Source: Bacteroidota bacterium | GTDB lineage: Bacteria > Bacteroidota > Bacteroidia > Flavobacteriales > Flavobacteriaceae | Assembly (NCBI GenBank): GCA_947450355.1 | Contig: CANFVB010000006.1 | Span: 1-35,475 of the forward strand | DNA: 35,475 nucleotides | Reading direction: 5' to 3' | Shown: positions 26,131 through 33,834 of the stretch, in pieces | How the letters are laid out: each line of letters opens with the position of its first letter | How positions within the stretch are numbered: position 1 is the stretch's first letter | Made by a program: the position numbers and the translations under genes | Notes under the pieces: model-generated | Told to the model about the DNA's origin: nothing | The model's input: the letters and a program-made list of their open reading frames with translations, nothing else | Database searches by the model: none

Positions 26131-27174
26131 ATGAAAGTAACTATAGATGGTCAGGCGATTGAAGTAGCACCAGGGACAACAATCCTGCAAGCAGCACGAA
26201 TGATTGGTGGCGAAAGCGTTCCCCCAGCAATGTGCTATTATTCTAAATTAGAAGGTAGCGGTGGAAAATGCCGTTGTTGTTTAGTGGAAGTTGCCAAAGG
26301 AAGCGAAGCCGATCCAAGACCAATGCCAAAATTAATGGCTTCTTGTGTAACAGGATGTCAAGATGGAATGGAAATTAATAGCAATTCATCAGAAAGAGTA
26401 ACGGAAGCGAGAAAATCGGTGACGGAATTCTTATTGATAAATCACCCTTTGGATTGTCCAGTTTGCGATCAAGCGGGAGAATGTGATTTGCAAAATTTAA
26501 GTTTCAAACACGGAAAATCAGAAACAAGATTCATTGAAGAAAAAAGAACTTTTGAGCCAGAAGATATTGGTCCAAATATTCAATTGCACATGAATCGTTG
26601 CATTCTTTGTTACCGTTGCGTGATGGTTGCTGATCAATTGACAGACAATCGCGTGCACGGAGTTATGGACAGAGGCGATCATTCCAACATTTCAACATGT
26701 CTTTCAAAAGCAATTGACAATGAGTTTTCAGGAAATATGATTGATGTTTGTCCCGTTGGTGCATTAACCGATAAGACATTCCGATTCAAATCGAGAGTTT
26801 GGTTCAACAAACCTTATAATGCACACAGAGATTGCGATAAATGTTGTGGAAAAACTACCGTTTGGATGTTTGGTGACGAAATTCAAAGAGTTACAGGTAG
26901 AAAAGATGAATTCCACGAAGTAGATGAATTTATTTGTAATGGATGTCGTTTTGACCACAAAGAAGTTTCGGATTGGGTTATTGAAGGTCCTCGTAAATTC
27001 GAGAAAGATTCCGTAATCAATCAAAATAAATACTACAGAAAATTAGAAGCGGTTCATATTGCTACGGAAACTGGAATCTTAAAAGGAAGAGACCAAGACC
27101 GTAAAAAAATAAGTATGCCCGCAATTCCATTGAGTAAAGAAGAGGAACAAGAATTTCAAAAAGGCAACCTTTAG
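26131..27174 (+). CDS. nuoG: NADH-quinone oxidoreductase subunit G, short form (iron-sulfur part only)
   Basis: This 347-residue protein keeps the N-terminal part of NuoG: a [2Fe-2S] ferredoxin domain (Cys35, 47, 50, 72), the His-ligated N5 site (His105, Cys109, 112, 118) and the N4 site (Cys157, 160, 163, 207). A Cys-rich stretch at 235-272 (CDKCC and CNGC) resembles the N7-type motif at the start of the molybdopterin-like domain. That domain is otherwise absent, against about 900 residues in E. coli NuoG. The reading frame ends cleanly at a TAG directly followed by the nuoH ATG, so this looks like a lineage form rather than a frameshift. Confidence 0.93.
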   Translation: MKVTIDGQAIEVAPGTTILQAARMIGGESVPPAMCYYSKLEGSGGKCRCCLVEVAKGSEADPRPMPKLMASCVTGCQDGMEINSNSSERVTEARKSVTEFLLINHPLDCPVCDQAGECDLQNLSFKHGKSETRFIEEKRTFEPEDIGPNIQLHMNRCILCYRCVMVADQLTDNRVHGVMDRGDHSNISTCLSKAIDNEFSGNMIDVCPVGALTDKTFRFKSRVWFNKPYNAHRDCDKCCGKTTVWMFGDEIQRVTGRKDEFHEVDEFICNGCRFDHKEVSDWVIEGPRKFEKDSVINQNKYYRKLEAVHIATETGILKGRDQDRKKISMPAIPLSKEEEQEFQKGNL

Positions 27175-28230
27175 ATGATGGATACGACAATAATAATCGA
27201 AAAAAGTGTCATTATTTTAGTTGTTTTTGCAATTACAATGTTGATGGCGATGTATTCTACTTGGGCGGAACGTAAAGTTGCTGCTTGGTTACAAGACAGA
27301 ATTGGTCCTAATAGAGCGGGTCCACTTGGATTATTTCAACCGCTTGCCGATGGATTAAAATTATTCGCAAAAGAAGAATTTGAACCAGATACCCCGAATA
27401 AATTTTTATTTATGGTAGGACCTGCAATTGCTATGAGCACTGCTTTAATGACGAGTGCAGTAATTCCTTGGGGCGACAGATTTCATCTTTTTGGACGAGA
27501 TATTTTACTGCAAGCAACCGATATTGATGTAGCTTTGTTATACATTTTCGGAGTTGTTTCTGTAGGTGTTTATGGAATTATGATTGGTGGTTGGGCTTCA
27601 AATAATAAATTTTCATTGATTGGGGCGGTTCGTGCTGCTTCGCAAATGGTTTCTTATGAAGTAGCGATGGGACTTTCGATGATCGCTCTTTTGATGATGA
27701 CGGGAACGTTGAGTTTGAGAGAAATTTCGGCGCAACAAGCGGGAATGAATTGGAATGTTTTTTATCAACCAGTATCGTTTTTAATATTTTTGATTTGTGC
27801 TTTTGCAGAAACCAACAGAACGCCTTTTGATTTAGCGGAATGTGAAACCGAGTTAATTGGTGGATATCACACGGAATATTCTTCTATGAAAATGGGATTT
27901 TATTTGTTTGCTGAATATGCGAATATGTTCATTTCTTCGACCATTTTAGCGGTTTTATTCTTCGGGGGTTATAATTATCCTGGAATGAGTTGGGCAGTTG
28001 AAAATTGGGGTGTGAATATTGCCAATGTTATAGGAATTGCCGTTTTATTTGCAAAAATATGTGGGTTTATCTTTTTCTATATGTGGGTTCGATGGACAAT
28101 TCCAAGATTTAGATACGATCAATTGATGCATTTGGGATGGAGAATTTTAATTCCATTATCGATTGTGAATATTATGATTACGGGAATTGTGATTTTAAGA
28201 CACGAAATAATTGCGTTTTTAGGATTTTAA
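27175..28230 (+). CDS. nuoH: NADH-quinone oxidoreductase subunit H
   Basis: This 351-residue protein has about eight membrane helices and forms the quinone chamber of complex I. Signatures include WAERKVAAWLQDRIGPNRAGP, the loop NRTPFDLAECETELIGGYHTEYSSMK and WVRWTIPRFRYDQLM. It starts on the base after the nuoG stop codon; a second ATG follows at once and could also be used. The next nuo gene is 793 bp away because an ORF6N gene and repeats intervene. Confidence 0.97.
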   Translation: MMDTTIIIEKSVIILVVFAITMLMAMYSTWAERKVAAWLQDRIGPNRAGPLGLFQPLADGLKLFAKEEFEPDTPNKFLFMVGPAIAMSTALMTSAVIPWGDRFHLFGRDILLQATDIDVALLYIFGVVSVGVYGIMIGGWASNNKFSLIGAVRAASQMVSYEVAMGLSMIALLMMTGTLSLREISAQQAGMNWNVFYQPVSFLIFLICAFAETNRTPFDLAECETELIGGYHTEYSSMKMGFYLFAEYANMFISSTILAVLFFGGYNYPGMSWAVENWGVNIANVIGIAVLFAKICGFIFFYMWVRWTIPRFRYDQLMHLGWRILIPLSIVNIMITGIVILRHEIIAFLGF

Positions 28231-28244
28231 ATTAGAAATTGAGG

Positions 28245-28345
28245 TGGTCACAGATTGTGACCAGTTAATAAATTTTCTGGTAAAAATCGGGGTAAGTTAC
28301 AATAAATCAATAAGTTGAGGTGGTCACAATTTGTGACCACCTCAA
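28245..28345. promoter_or_regulatory. Two palindromes upstream of the ORF6N gene
   Basis: The first palindrome is TGGTCACA-GAT-TGTGACCA (28245-28263). The second is a perfect 15-bp-arm palindrome, TTGAGGTGGTCACAA, one base, TTGTGACCACCTCAA (28315-28345), ending 24 nt before the ORF6N ATG. A third related palindrome lies inside the gene. They could be operators for the encoded DNA-binding protein, RNA hairpins, or element ends. Confidence 0.6.
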
Positions 28346-28369
28346 GAAAGAAAAAAATAATTACAATAT

Positions 28370-28894
28370 ATGAGCCAAGAATTAATTATTACAGAAGAAT
28401 TTATAATGAGCAAAATCTTGCTTATAAGAGATCAAAAGGTAATGATAGATTCAGATTTGGCTACGCTTTATGGGGTTACAACCAAGCGTTTAAATGAGCA
28501 AGTTAAACGAAATATAAAACGCTTTCCAAGTAATTTTATGTTTCAGTTGACCGAAATTGAAAAAACATATGTGGTCGCAAATTGCGACCACCTCAAGAAA
28601 TTAAAATTTTCGTCATCTTTGCCTTATGTTTTTACAGAACACGGAACAATGATGTTAGGAAATGTATTAAGCTCGGATAGAGCAATTGAATTTAGTATTA
28701 AAATTGTTGAGGCATTTATTAAAATGAGAGAATTTCTAACCAATAATGTAAGTGTAAAACTTGAAATTGAGGAAATTAAAAAGAAGTTGATGAATCACGA
28801 CAAGAACATTGAATTGGTTTTCAATTACTTAGATGAAATGATGGAAAAGCAAGATAATAAAGTGGAAAGAATCAAAATTGGTTACAAAAAATAA
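28370..28894 (+). CDS. ORF6N-domain DNA-binding protein
   Basis: This 174-residue protein has an N-terminal ORF6N domain (about 14-105; VMIDSDLATLYGVTTKRLNEQVKRN, KRFPSNFMFQLT, LPYVFTEHGTMML). The domain is shared with phage antirepressor-type (KilA-N/ORF6N) proteins and often dispersed in Bacteroidota chromosomes. A coiled-coil C-terminus follows (about 115-165). It is foreign to complex I and sits between nuoH and nuoI. The codons for VVANCDHL form a perfect palindrome (28571-28591) resembling the two upstream, so the protein may bind its own gene; that is inference. Confidence 0.82.
   Translation: MSQELIITEEFIMSKILLIRDQKVMIDSDLATLYGVTTKRLNEQVKRNIKRFPSNFMFQLTEIEKTYVVANCDHLKKLKFSSSLPYVFTEHGTMMLGNVLSSDRAIEFSIKIVEAFIKMREFLTNNVSVKLEIEEIKKKLMNHDKNIELVFNYLDEMMEKQDNKVERIKIGYKK
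28571..28600. repeat. Palindrome inside the ORF6N gene
   Basis: GTGGTCGCAA, one base, TTGCGACCAC, followed by CTCAAGAAA, which also follows the upstream 31-bp palindrome. Relative to that copy an A/T pair has become G/C on both arms together, so symmetry is preserved. Confidence 0.75.
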
Positions 28895-28927
28895 TAATTA
28901 AACGAAAAACATAATAAAGACCCGAAT

Positions 28928-29001
28928 GCCCTAGCCCTGATTGCAGTGGAAATCCTTTGTGAAACGCAGTGGAACAAAGATTGAAACGGAAAGCAGGATT
29001 A
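28928..29001 (-). repeat. Dispersed hairpin repeat, copy D
   Basis: On the minus strand: TAATCCTGCTTTCCGTTTCA, then a short stem (TTTGT/ACAAA), then GGATTTCCACTGCAATCAGG and GCTAGGGC. It lies between the ORF6N gene and nuoI, inside the nuo operon and in the orientation opposite to transcription. Confidence 0.75.
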
Positions 29002-29023
29002 AGCTTCAAATAAAAAAATAAAA

Positions 29024-29569
29024 ATGTCAATAGAAAGTATATCCTTATCGGGAAGAAAAAAAGTGGTTTCCAACAAGGAAATGACTTTTTTAGAAAGTAT
29101 GTATCTGATTGCGATTATTAAAGGTTTGTTTATTACAATCAGACACTTATTTCGCAGAAAAGTAACGATTCAATATCCGGAACAAGTTCGGGAAATGAGT
29201 CCGGTTTATCGTGGGCAACATATGTTGAAACGCGATGAAGAAGGGCGCGAAAACTGCACCGCTTGTGGATTGTGTGCGTTATCTTGTCCTGCAGAAGCCA
29301 TCACGATGAAGGCGGAAGAGCGCAAGGCGAACGAATTGCATTTGTACCGTGAGGAGAAATATGCATCGATTTATGAGATAAATATGTTGCGTTGTATTTT
29401 CTGTGGATTGTGTGAGGAAGCATGTCCGAAAGATGCGATTTACCTTACAATTTCGAAAGAATTGGTTCCTTCAAGTTATGAAAGAGAAGATTTTATTTTT
29501 GGAAAAGACAGATTGGTAATGCCATTGGACATTGCAATGCAAAATGCTCAACTTAAAAACGCAAACTAA
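29024..29569 (+). CDS. nuoI: NADH-quinone oxidoreductase subunit I
   Basis: This 181-residue ferredoxin-like subunit carries clusters N6a and N6b. The two [4Fe-4S] motifs are CTACGLCALSCP (Cys78, 81, 84, 88) and CIFCGLCEEACP (Cys124, 127, 130, 134). The N-terminal amphipathic helix (about 20-45) docks it on the membrane arm. Its stop overlaps the nuoJ start by one base. It resumes the operon after the ORF6N insertion. Confidence 0.97.
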   Translation: MSIESISLSGRKKVVSNKEMTFLESMYLIAIIKGLFITIRHLFRRKVTIQYPEQVREMSPVYRGQHMLKRDEEGRENCTACGLCALSCPAEAITMKAEERKANELHLYREEKYASIYEINMLRCIFCGLCEEACPKDAIYLTISKELVPSSYEREDFIFGKDRLVMPLDIAMQNAQLKNAN

Positions 29570-30081
29570 TGTCAGCACTACTTATAATTTTTTGTGTGTT
29601 AGCGGCGATTACTTTATCGACGGCTTTTTTGACGGTTTTCAGTAGAAATCCGATACACAGCGCTATTTATTTGGTGATTTGCTTTTTCTCGATTGCAGGT
29701 CATTATTTACTATTGAATTCTCAATTTCTGGCAATTGTTCACATTATCGTGTATTCTGGAGCAATTATGATTTTGTTTTTATTTACGATAATGTTGATGA
29801 ATTTGAACAAGGAAAACGAAGTCCACAAACCCCGAGTTACGAGATTGGCAGCGGTGATTTTGTTTTGTTCGACGTGTTTGATTTTGATTGCGATTTTCGT
29901 GAATTCTAAACCTATTGTTGGAGAATACGACGCTACAGGAGAAGATTTTCAATCAATTAAAAAATTAGGAAACGTACTTTTGAACGAATATATGGTGCCT
30001 TTTGAATATGCTTCCATTTTGCTATTGGTGGCGATGATTGGAACTGTTTTATTGTCTAAGAAAGAAAAAATAGAAAAATAA
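29569..30081 (+). CDS. nuoJ: NADH-quinone oxidoreductase subunit J
   Basis: This 170-residue integral membrane subunit has five hydrophobic helices. The conserved segment [24 protein letters not shown] is the pi-bulge-containing third helix important for coupling. It starts in the nuoI stop codon (TAATG) and is followed by nuoK after one base. Confidence 0.95.
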   Translation: MSALLIIFCVLAAITLSTAFLTVFSRNPIHSAIYLVICFFSIAGHYLLLNSQFLAIVHIIVYSGAIMILFLFTIMLMNLNKENEVHKPRVTRLAAVILFCSTCLILIAIFVNSKPIVGEYDATGEDFQSIKKLGNVLLNEYMVPFEYASILLLVAMIGTVLLSKKEKIEK

Positions 30082-30082
30082 T

Positions 30083-30403
30083 ATGAACAATATTTTAAAT
30101 CAAATAGGTATTGAAAACTATATATTCCTTTCGGTAATACTTTTTAGTATTGGTGTATTTGGAGTTTTATACAGACGAAATGCCATTATCGTTTTTATGT
30201 CAATTGAAATTATGTTGAATGCCGTGAATTTGCTTTTTGTAGCTTTTTCAACGTACCATCAAGATGCCCAAGGACAAGTTTTTGTATTTTTCTCGATGGC
30301 GGTTGCTGCAGCTGAAGTTGCGGTAGGTTTAGCAATATTGGTTTCAATATTTAGAAATTTAGGTTCGATTGATATCGATAATTTGAAAAATTTAAAAGGA
30401 TAA
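30083..30403 (+). CDS. nuoK: NADH-quinone oxidoreductase subunit K
   Basis: This 106-residue, three-helix membrane subunit is the homologue of MnhC-type antiporter subunits. It contains the conserved buried Glu in [13 protein letters not shown] and a second in [13 protein letters not shown], part of the proton path. Four bases separate it from nuoL. Confidence 0.95.
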   Translation: MNNILNQIGIENYIFLSVILFSIGVFGVLYRRNAIIVFMSIEIMLNAVNLLFVAFSTYHQDAQGQVFVFFSMAVAAAEVAVGLAILVSIFRNLGSIDIDNLKNLKG

Positions 30404-30407
30404 TTTA

Positions 30408-32291
30408 ATGGAAACCAATTTAGCTTTAGTATTAATATTGATTCCTTTTTTAGGATTTTTATTAAATGTATTCTTCGGAAAAAGTCTTGGAAAAACGGTT
30501 TCTGGAACAATTGGAACGCTTTCGGTAGTGGTTTCATTTGCAGTTACACTTTATTTTTTCTTGCAAATAAATGAAACGAAACAACCCATCCAAATCAATT
30601 TATTCGATTGGATGTCTTTCAGTAATTTCAGTGTAAAATTTGGATTTCTTTTAGACCAATTGTCACTTTTATGGTTGCTATTTGTAACTGGAATTGGGTC
30701 GTTAATTCACCTATATTCTATCAGTTATATGCACGATGATGAAAATATGCACAAGTTTTTTGCGTATTTAAATCTGTTTATATTCTTTATGATTACTCTT
30801 GTAATAGGAAGTAATTTATTGGTAATGTTCATTGGTTGGGAAGGCGTTGGACTTTGTTCGTACCTGTTAATTGGATTTTGGTATAAAAACCAAGATTTCA
30901 ATGATGCTGCAAAAAAGGCTTTCATTATGAACCGAATTGGTGATTTAGGTTTGCTAATCGGAATATTTATCATCGCAAGTTTATTCAAAACTACTGATTT
31001 TGTAGAATTAAAAGAACTTGTAATTGGCGGTACTAATAGTGGTGAAACCTTTTGGATTGCAGCTGCGGCATTAGCTTTATTTATTGGAGCTTCAGGAAAA
31101 TCGGCGCAAATTCCTTTATATACTTGGTTGCCAGACGCAATGGCAGGACCAACACCAGTTTCAGCACTAATTCACGCTGCAACAATGGTAACGGCTGGGA
31201 TTTTTATGATTACAAGATTGAATTTCTTATTTGATTTAGCACCACAAATTCAAAATCTAATTGCAATTATTGGAGCAATTACGGCTTTGGTAGCGGCTAC
31301 AATCGGATTGGTTCAAAATGACATCAAAAAAGTATTGGCGTATTCAACCGTTTCACAATTGGGATTAATGTTTCTTGCTTTAGGTCTTGGTGCTTATGAA
31401 GTTGCCGTTTTCCACGTAATCACGCACGCATTCTTTAAAGCGTGTTTGTTCTTGGGTTCGGGTTCTGTAATTCACGCCTTGCACGGAGAACAAGATATGC
31501 GAAAAATGGGCGGTTTGAAAAAAGCAATGCCAATCACATTTATCACGATGTTAATTGCTTCTTTAGCGATTTCTGGAATCTTTCCATTTGCAGGTTTTTG
31601 GTCGAAAGATGAAATATTAATGACAGCTTTCCATACTGATATTCCTCTTTGGGTAATTGGTTCGATTGCTTCAATTATGACCGCTTTCTATATGTTCAGA
31701 TTGATGTATCTAACGTTCTTCAAGGAATTTAGAGGTACAGAACATCAAAAAAGTCATTTACACGAATCCCCAAAATTAATCACATTGCCTTTGGTAATTT
31801 TAGCAATTCTAGCCACATTTGGAGGATTGATTAATTTCCCAGGAAGCAATTGGTTGCACCATTATTTAGAGCCAATTATTACAAAAACTGGTCACGAAGC
31901 TATTCTTGGAACCACAGAATATATATTGATGGGAATTGCTTTAGTTGGTGCTATTATCGGAATCTCAATTGCATTTTCAAAATACATCAAGCAAAGTCAA
32001 GTTCCTTCTGAAGATGCTGAAATTACAGGCGTTGCCAAAGTTTTATACAACAAATATTATCTTGACGAAGCCTATACTATTATTTTTGTAAATCCTATAA
32101 ATGCAGCTTCTAGTTTTTTCAGAGACGTTTTGGAAACTTCATTGTCTTCCTTTGTATATGGATTTGGAAAAGTCACAGAAGCCATTGGAACGCAAGGAAA
32201 AAAATTACAAAGTGGAAGCATCGGATTGTATCTTTTTGCTTTTGTTTTAGGAGTTTGCATAATACTAACCTGTTTATTTATAGCTCAATAA
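30408..32291 (+). CDS. nuoL: NADH-quinone oxidoreductase subunit L
   Basis: This 627-residue antiporter-like proton pump is at the distal end of the membrane arm. It has about 14 core helices plus a C-terminal extension with the long lateral helix and a final membrane anchor (GLYLFAFVLGVCIILTCLFIA). Signatures include FIGWEGVGLCSYLLIGFW, the GPTPVSALIHAATMVTAGIF loop with the key Lys/His region, and AYSTVSQLGLMFLALG. Seven bases separate it from nuoM. Confidence 0.97.
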   Translation: METNLALVLILIPFLGFLLNVFFGKSLGKTVSGTIGTLSVVVSFAVTLYFFLQINETKQPIQINLFDWMSFSNFSVKFGFLLDQLSLLWLLFVTGIGSLIHLYSISYMHDDENMHKFFAYLNLFIFFMITLVIGSNLLVMFIGWEGVGLCSYLLIGFWYKNQDFNDAAKKAFIMNRIGDLGLLIGIFIIASLFKTTDFVELKELVIGGTNSGETFWIAAAALALFIGASGKSAQIPLYTWLPDAMAGPTPVSALIHAATMVTAGIFMITRLNFLFDLAPQIQNLIAIIGAITALVAATIGLVQNDIKKVLAYSTVSQLGLMFLALGLGAYEVAVFHVITHAFFKACLFLGSGSVIHALHGEQDMRKMGGLKKAMPITFITMLIASLAISGIFPFAGFWSKDEILMTAFHTDIPLWVIGSIASIMTAFYMFRLMYLTFFKEFRGTEHQKSHLHESPKLITLPLVILAILATFGGLINFPGSNWLHHYLEPIITKTGHEAILGTTEYILMGIALVGAIIGISIAFSKYIKQSQVPSEDAEITGVAKVLYNKYYLDEAYTIIFVNPINAASSFFRDVLETSLSSFVYGFGKVTEAIGTQGKKLQSGSIGLYLFAFVLGVCIILTCLFIAQ

Positions 32292-32298
32292 TTATATT

Positions 32299-33741
32299 AT
32301 GAATGTATCTCTTATATTAATTATACTTTTAGTTGGCGCATTCGCAACGTTTTTAGCGGGTGATAAATTCGCTTCAAAAGTTGCCTTGTTCTTTAGTTTG
32401 GCTGCATTAGGTTGTTCAATTATATTGTTAAATCATTATAATTTAGGTGAAAACATCAACTTTTTAAGTGCTTGGATTTCAAAACCAACTATTTATTTTG
32501 CACTTCACGCGGATGGGCTTTCATTGGCAATGCTATTATTAACAGCTGCTTTAACACCAATTATCATCTTTTCTTCTTTTGGAAATGACTATAAAAACAG
32601 CAAAAGTTTTTATGCTTTAATTCTGTTTATGGCTTTTGCAATGACAGGAACATTCTTGGCTGCGGATGGAATTTTATATTATATTTTCTGGGAATTATCA
32701 TTAATACCGATTTATTTCATCGCCTTACTTTGGGGAAATGGTGATGCCGAAGAACGTAAAAAAGCAGTTATAAAATTCTTTATTTTCACTTTGGCAGGTT
32801 CGTTGTTTATGTTGGCAGCTTTCGCTTATTTATACCAAAAAACAAACAACTTCTTAATTGGAGATTTGTGCCAAGTGAAATTATCTGAAACAGAACAATT
32901 TTGGATATTCCTAGCCTTCTTCTTGGCGTATGCAATAAAAATTCCATTGATTCCATTTCATTCTTGGCAAGCGAGTGTGTATCAAAAAGCACCAACAGTT
33001 GGAACGATGTTATTATCGGGAATTATGTTAAAAATGGGATTGTACAGCGTAATTCGTTGGCAATTGCAAATAGCACCATTAGCAGCAAAACAATACATCA
33101 ACGTATTTATAACCATTGGAATTGCAGGTGTAATCTACGGTTCAATTGTAGCTTTGAGACAAAAAGACTTAAAGAAATTATTGGCTTATTCTTCACTAGC
33201 ACACGTTGGATTAATTGCAGCTGGAGCATATACCTTAACAATTGACGGTTTGCGAGGTGCAGTTCTTCAAATGATTTCTCACGGTTTTGTAATTGTAGGT
33301 TTGTTTCTTGCTGCCGAAATCATTTTCCGCAGGTTCCAAACAAATACCATTTCTGAGATGGGAGGCATACGCTCGCAAGCACCAAAATTCACTTCTTTAT
33401 TTATGATTTTAGTTTTGGCTTCGGTTGCATTGCCGTCAACATTCAATTTTGTTGGAGAATTTACCGTTCTTTACAGTCTTTCGCAAATTAATATTTGGTT
33501 TGCCATTTTAGGTGGAACAACCATTATTTTAGGAGCGTATTATATGTTGAAAATGTTTCAAACTTCAATGTTGGGTGAAACAAACACAAAAATATTTTCT
33601 GATATTACACTAAACGAAGGAGTTTCATTGACAGTAATTGTTGCTGTTTTGTTTTTCTTCGGATTCTATCCAAAACCTATTATAGACTTGATAACCCCAA
33701 GTTTAGAATCGATTTTGGTTAGCATCAACAGATTCGGTTAA
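32299..33741 (+). CDS. nuoM: NADH-quinone oxidoreductase subunit M
   Basis: This 480-residue antiporter-like proton pump of about 14 helices has FWELSLIPIYFIALLWG with the conserved Glu, IPFHSWQASVYQKAPTVGTMLLSG, and LLAYSSLAHVGLIAAG. It lies between NuoL and NuoN in the membrane arm. A 93-bp spacer follows before nuoN, ending in the CTAAAAT-like sequence seen before nuoB and nuoE. Confidence 0.96.
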   Translation: MNVSLILIILLVGAFATFLAGDKFASKVALFFSLAALGCSIILLNHYNLGENINFLSAWISKPTIYFALHADGLSLAMLLLTAALTPIIIFSSFGNDYKNSKSFYALILFMAFAMTGTFLAADGILYYIFWELSLIPIYFIALLWGNGDAEERKKAVIKFFIFTLAGSLFMLAAFAYLYQKTNNFLIGDLCQVKLSETEQFWIFLAFFLAYAIKIPLIPFHSWQASVYQKAPTVGTMLLSGIMLKMGLYSVIRWQLQIAPLAAKQYINVFITIGIAGVIYGSIVALRQKDLKKLLAYSSLAHVGLIAAGAYTLTIDGLRGAVLQMISHGFVIVGLFLAAEIIFRRFQTNTISEMGGIRSQAPKFTSLFMILVLASVALPSTFNFVGEFTVLYSLSQINIWFAILGGTTIILGAYYMLKMFQTSMLGETNTKIFSDITLNEGVSLTVIVAVLFFFGFYPKPIIDLITPSLESILVSINRFG

Positions 33742-33834
33742 GCATTTAAAATATATAAATTCAAAACAATAGTATCACGATTTTCGACTAGAAGCAATTC
33801 AATTCTTCCAATTCCGAAATCTAAAATTTAAACA

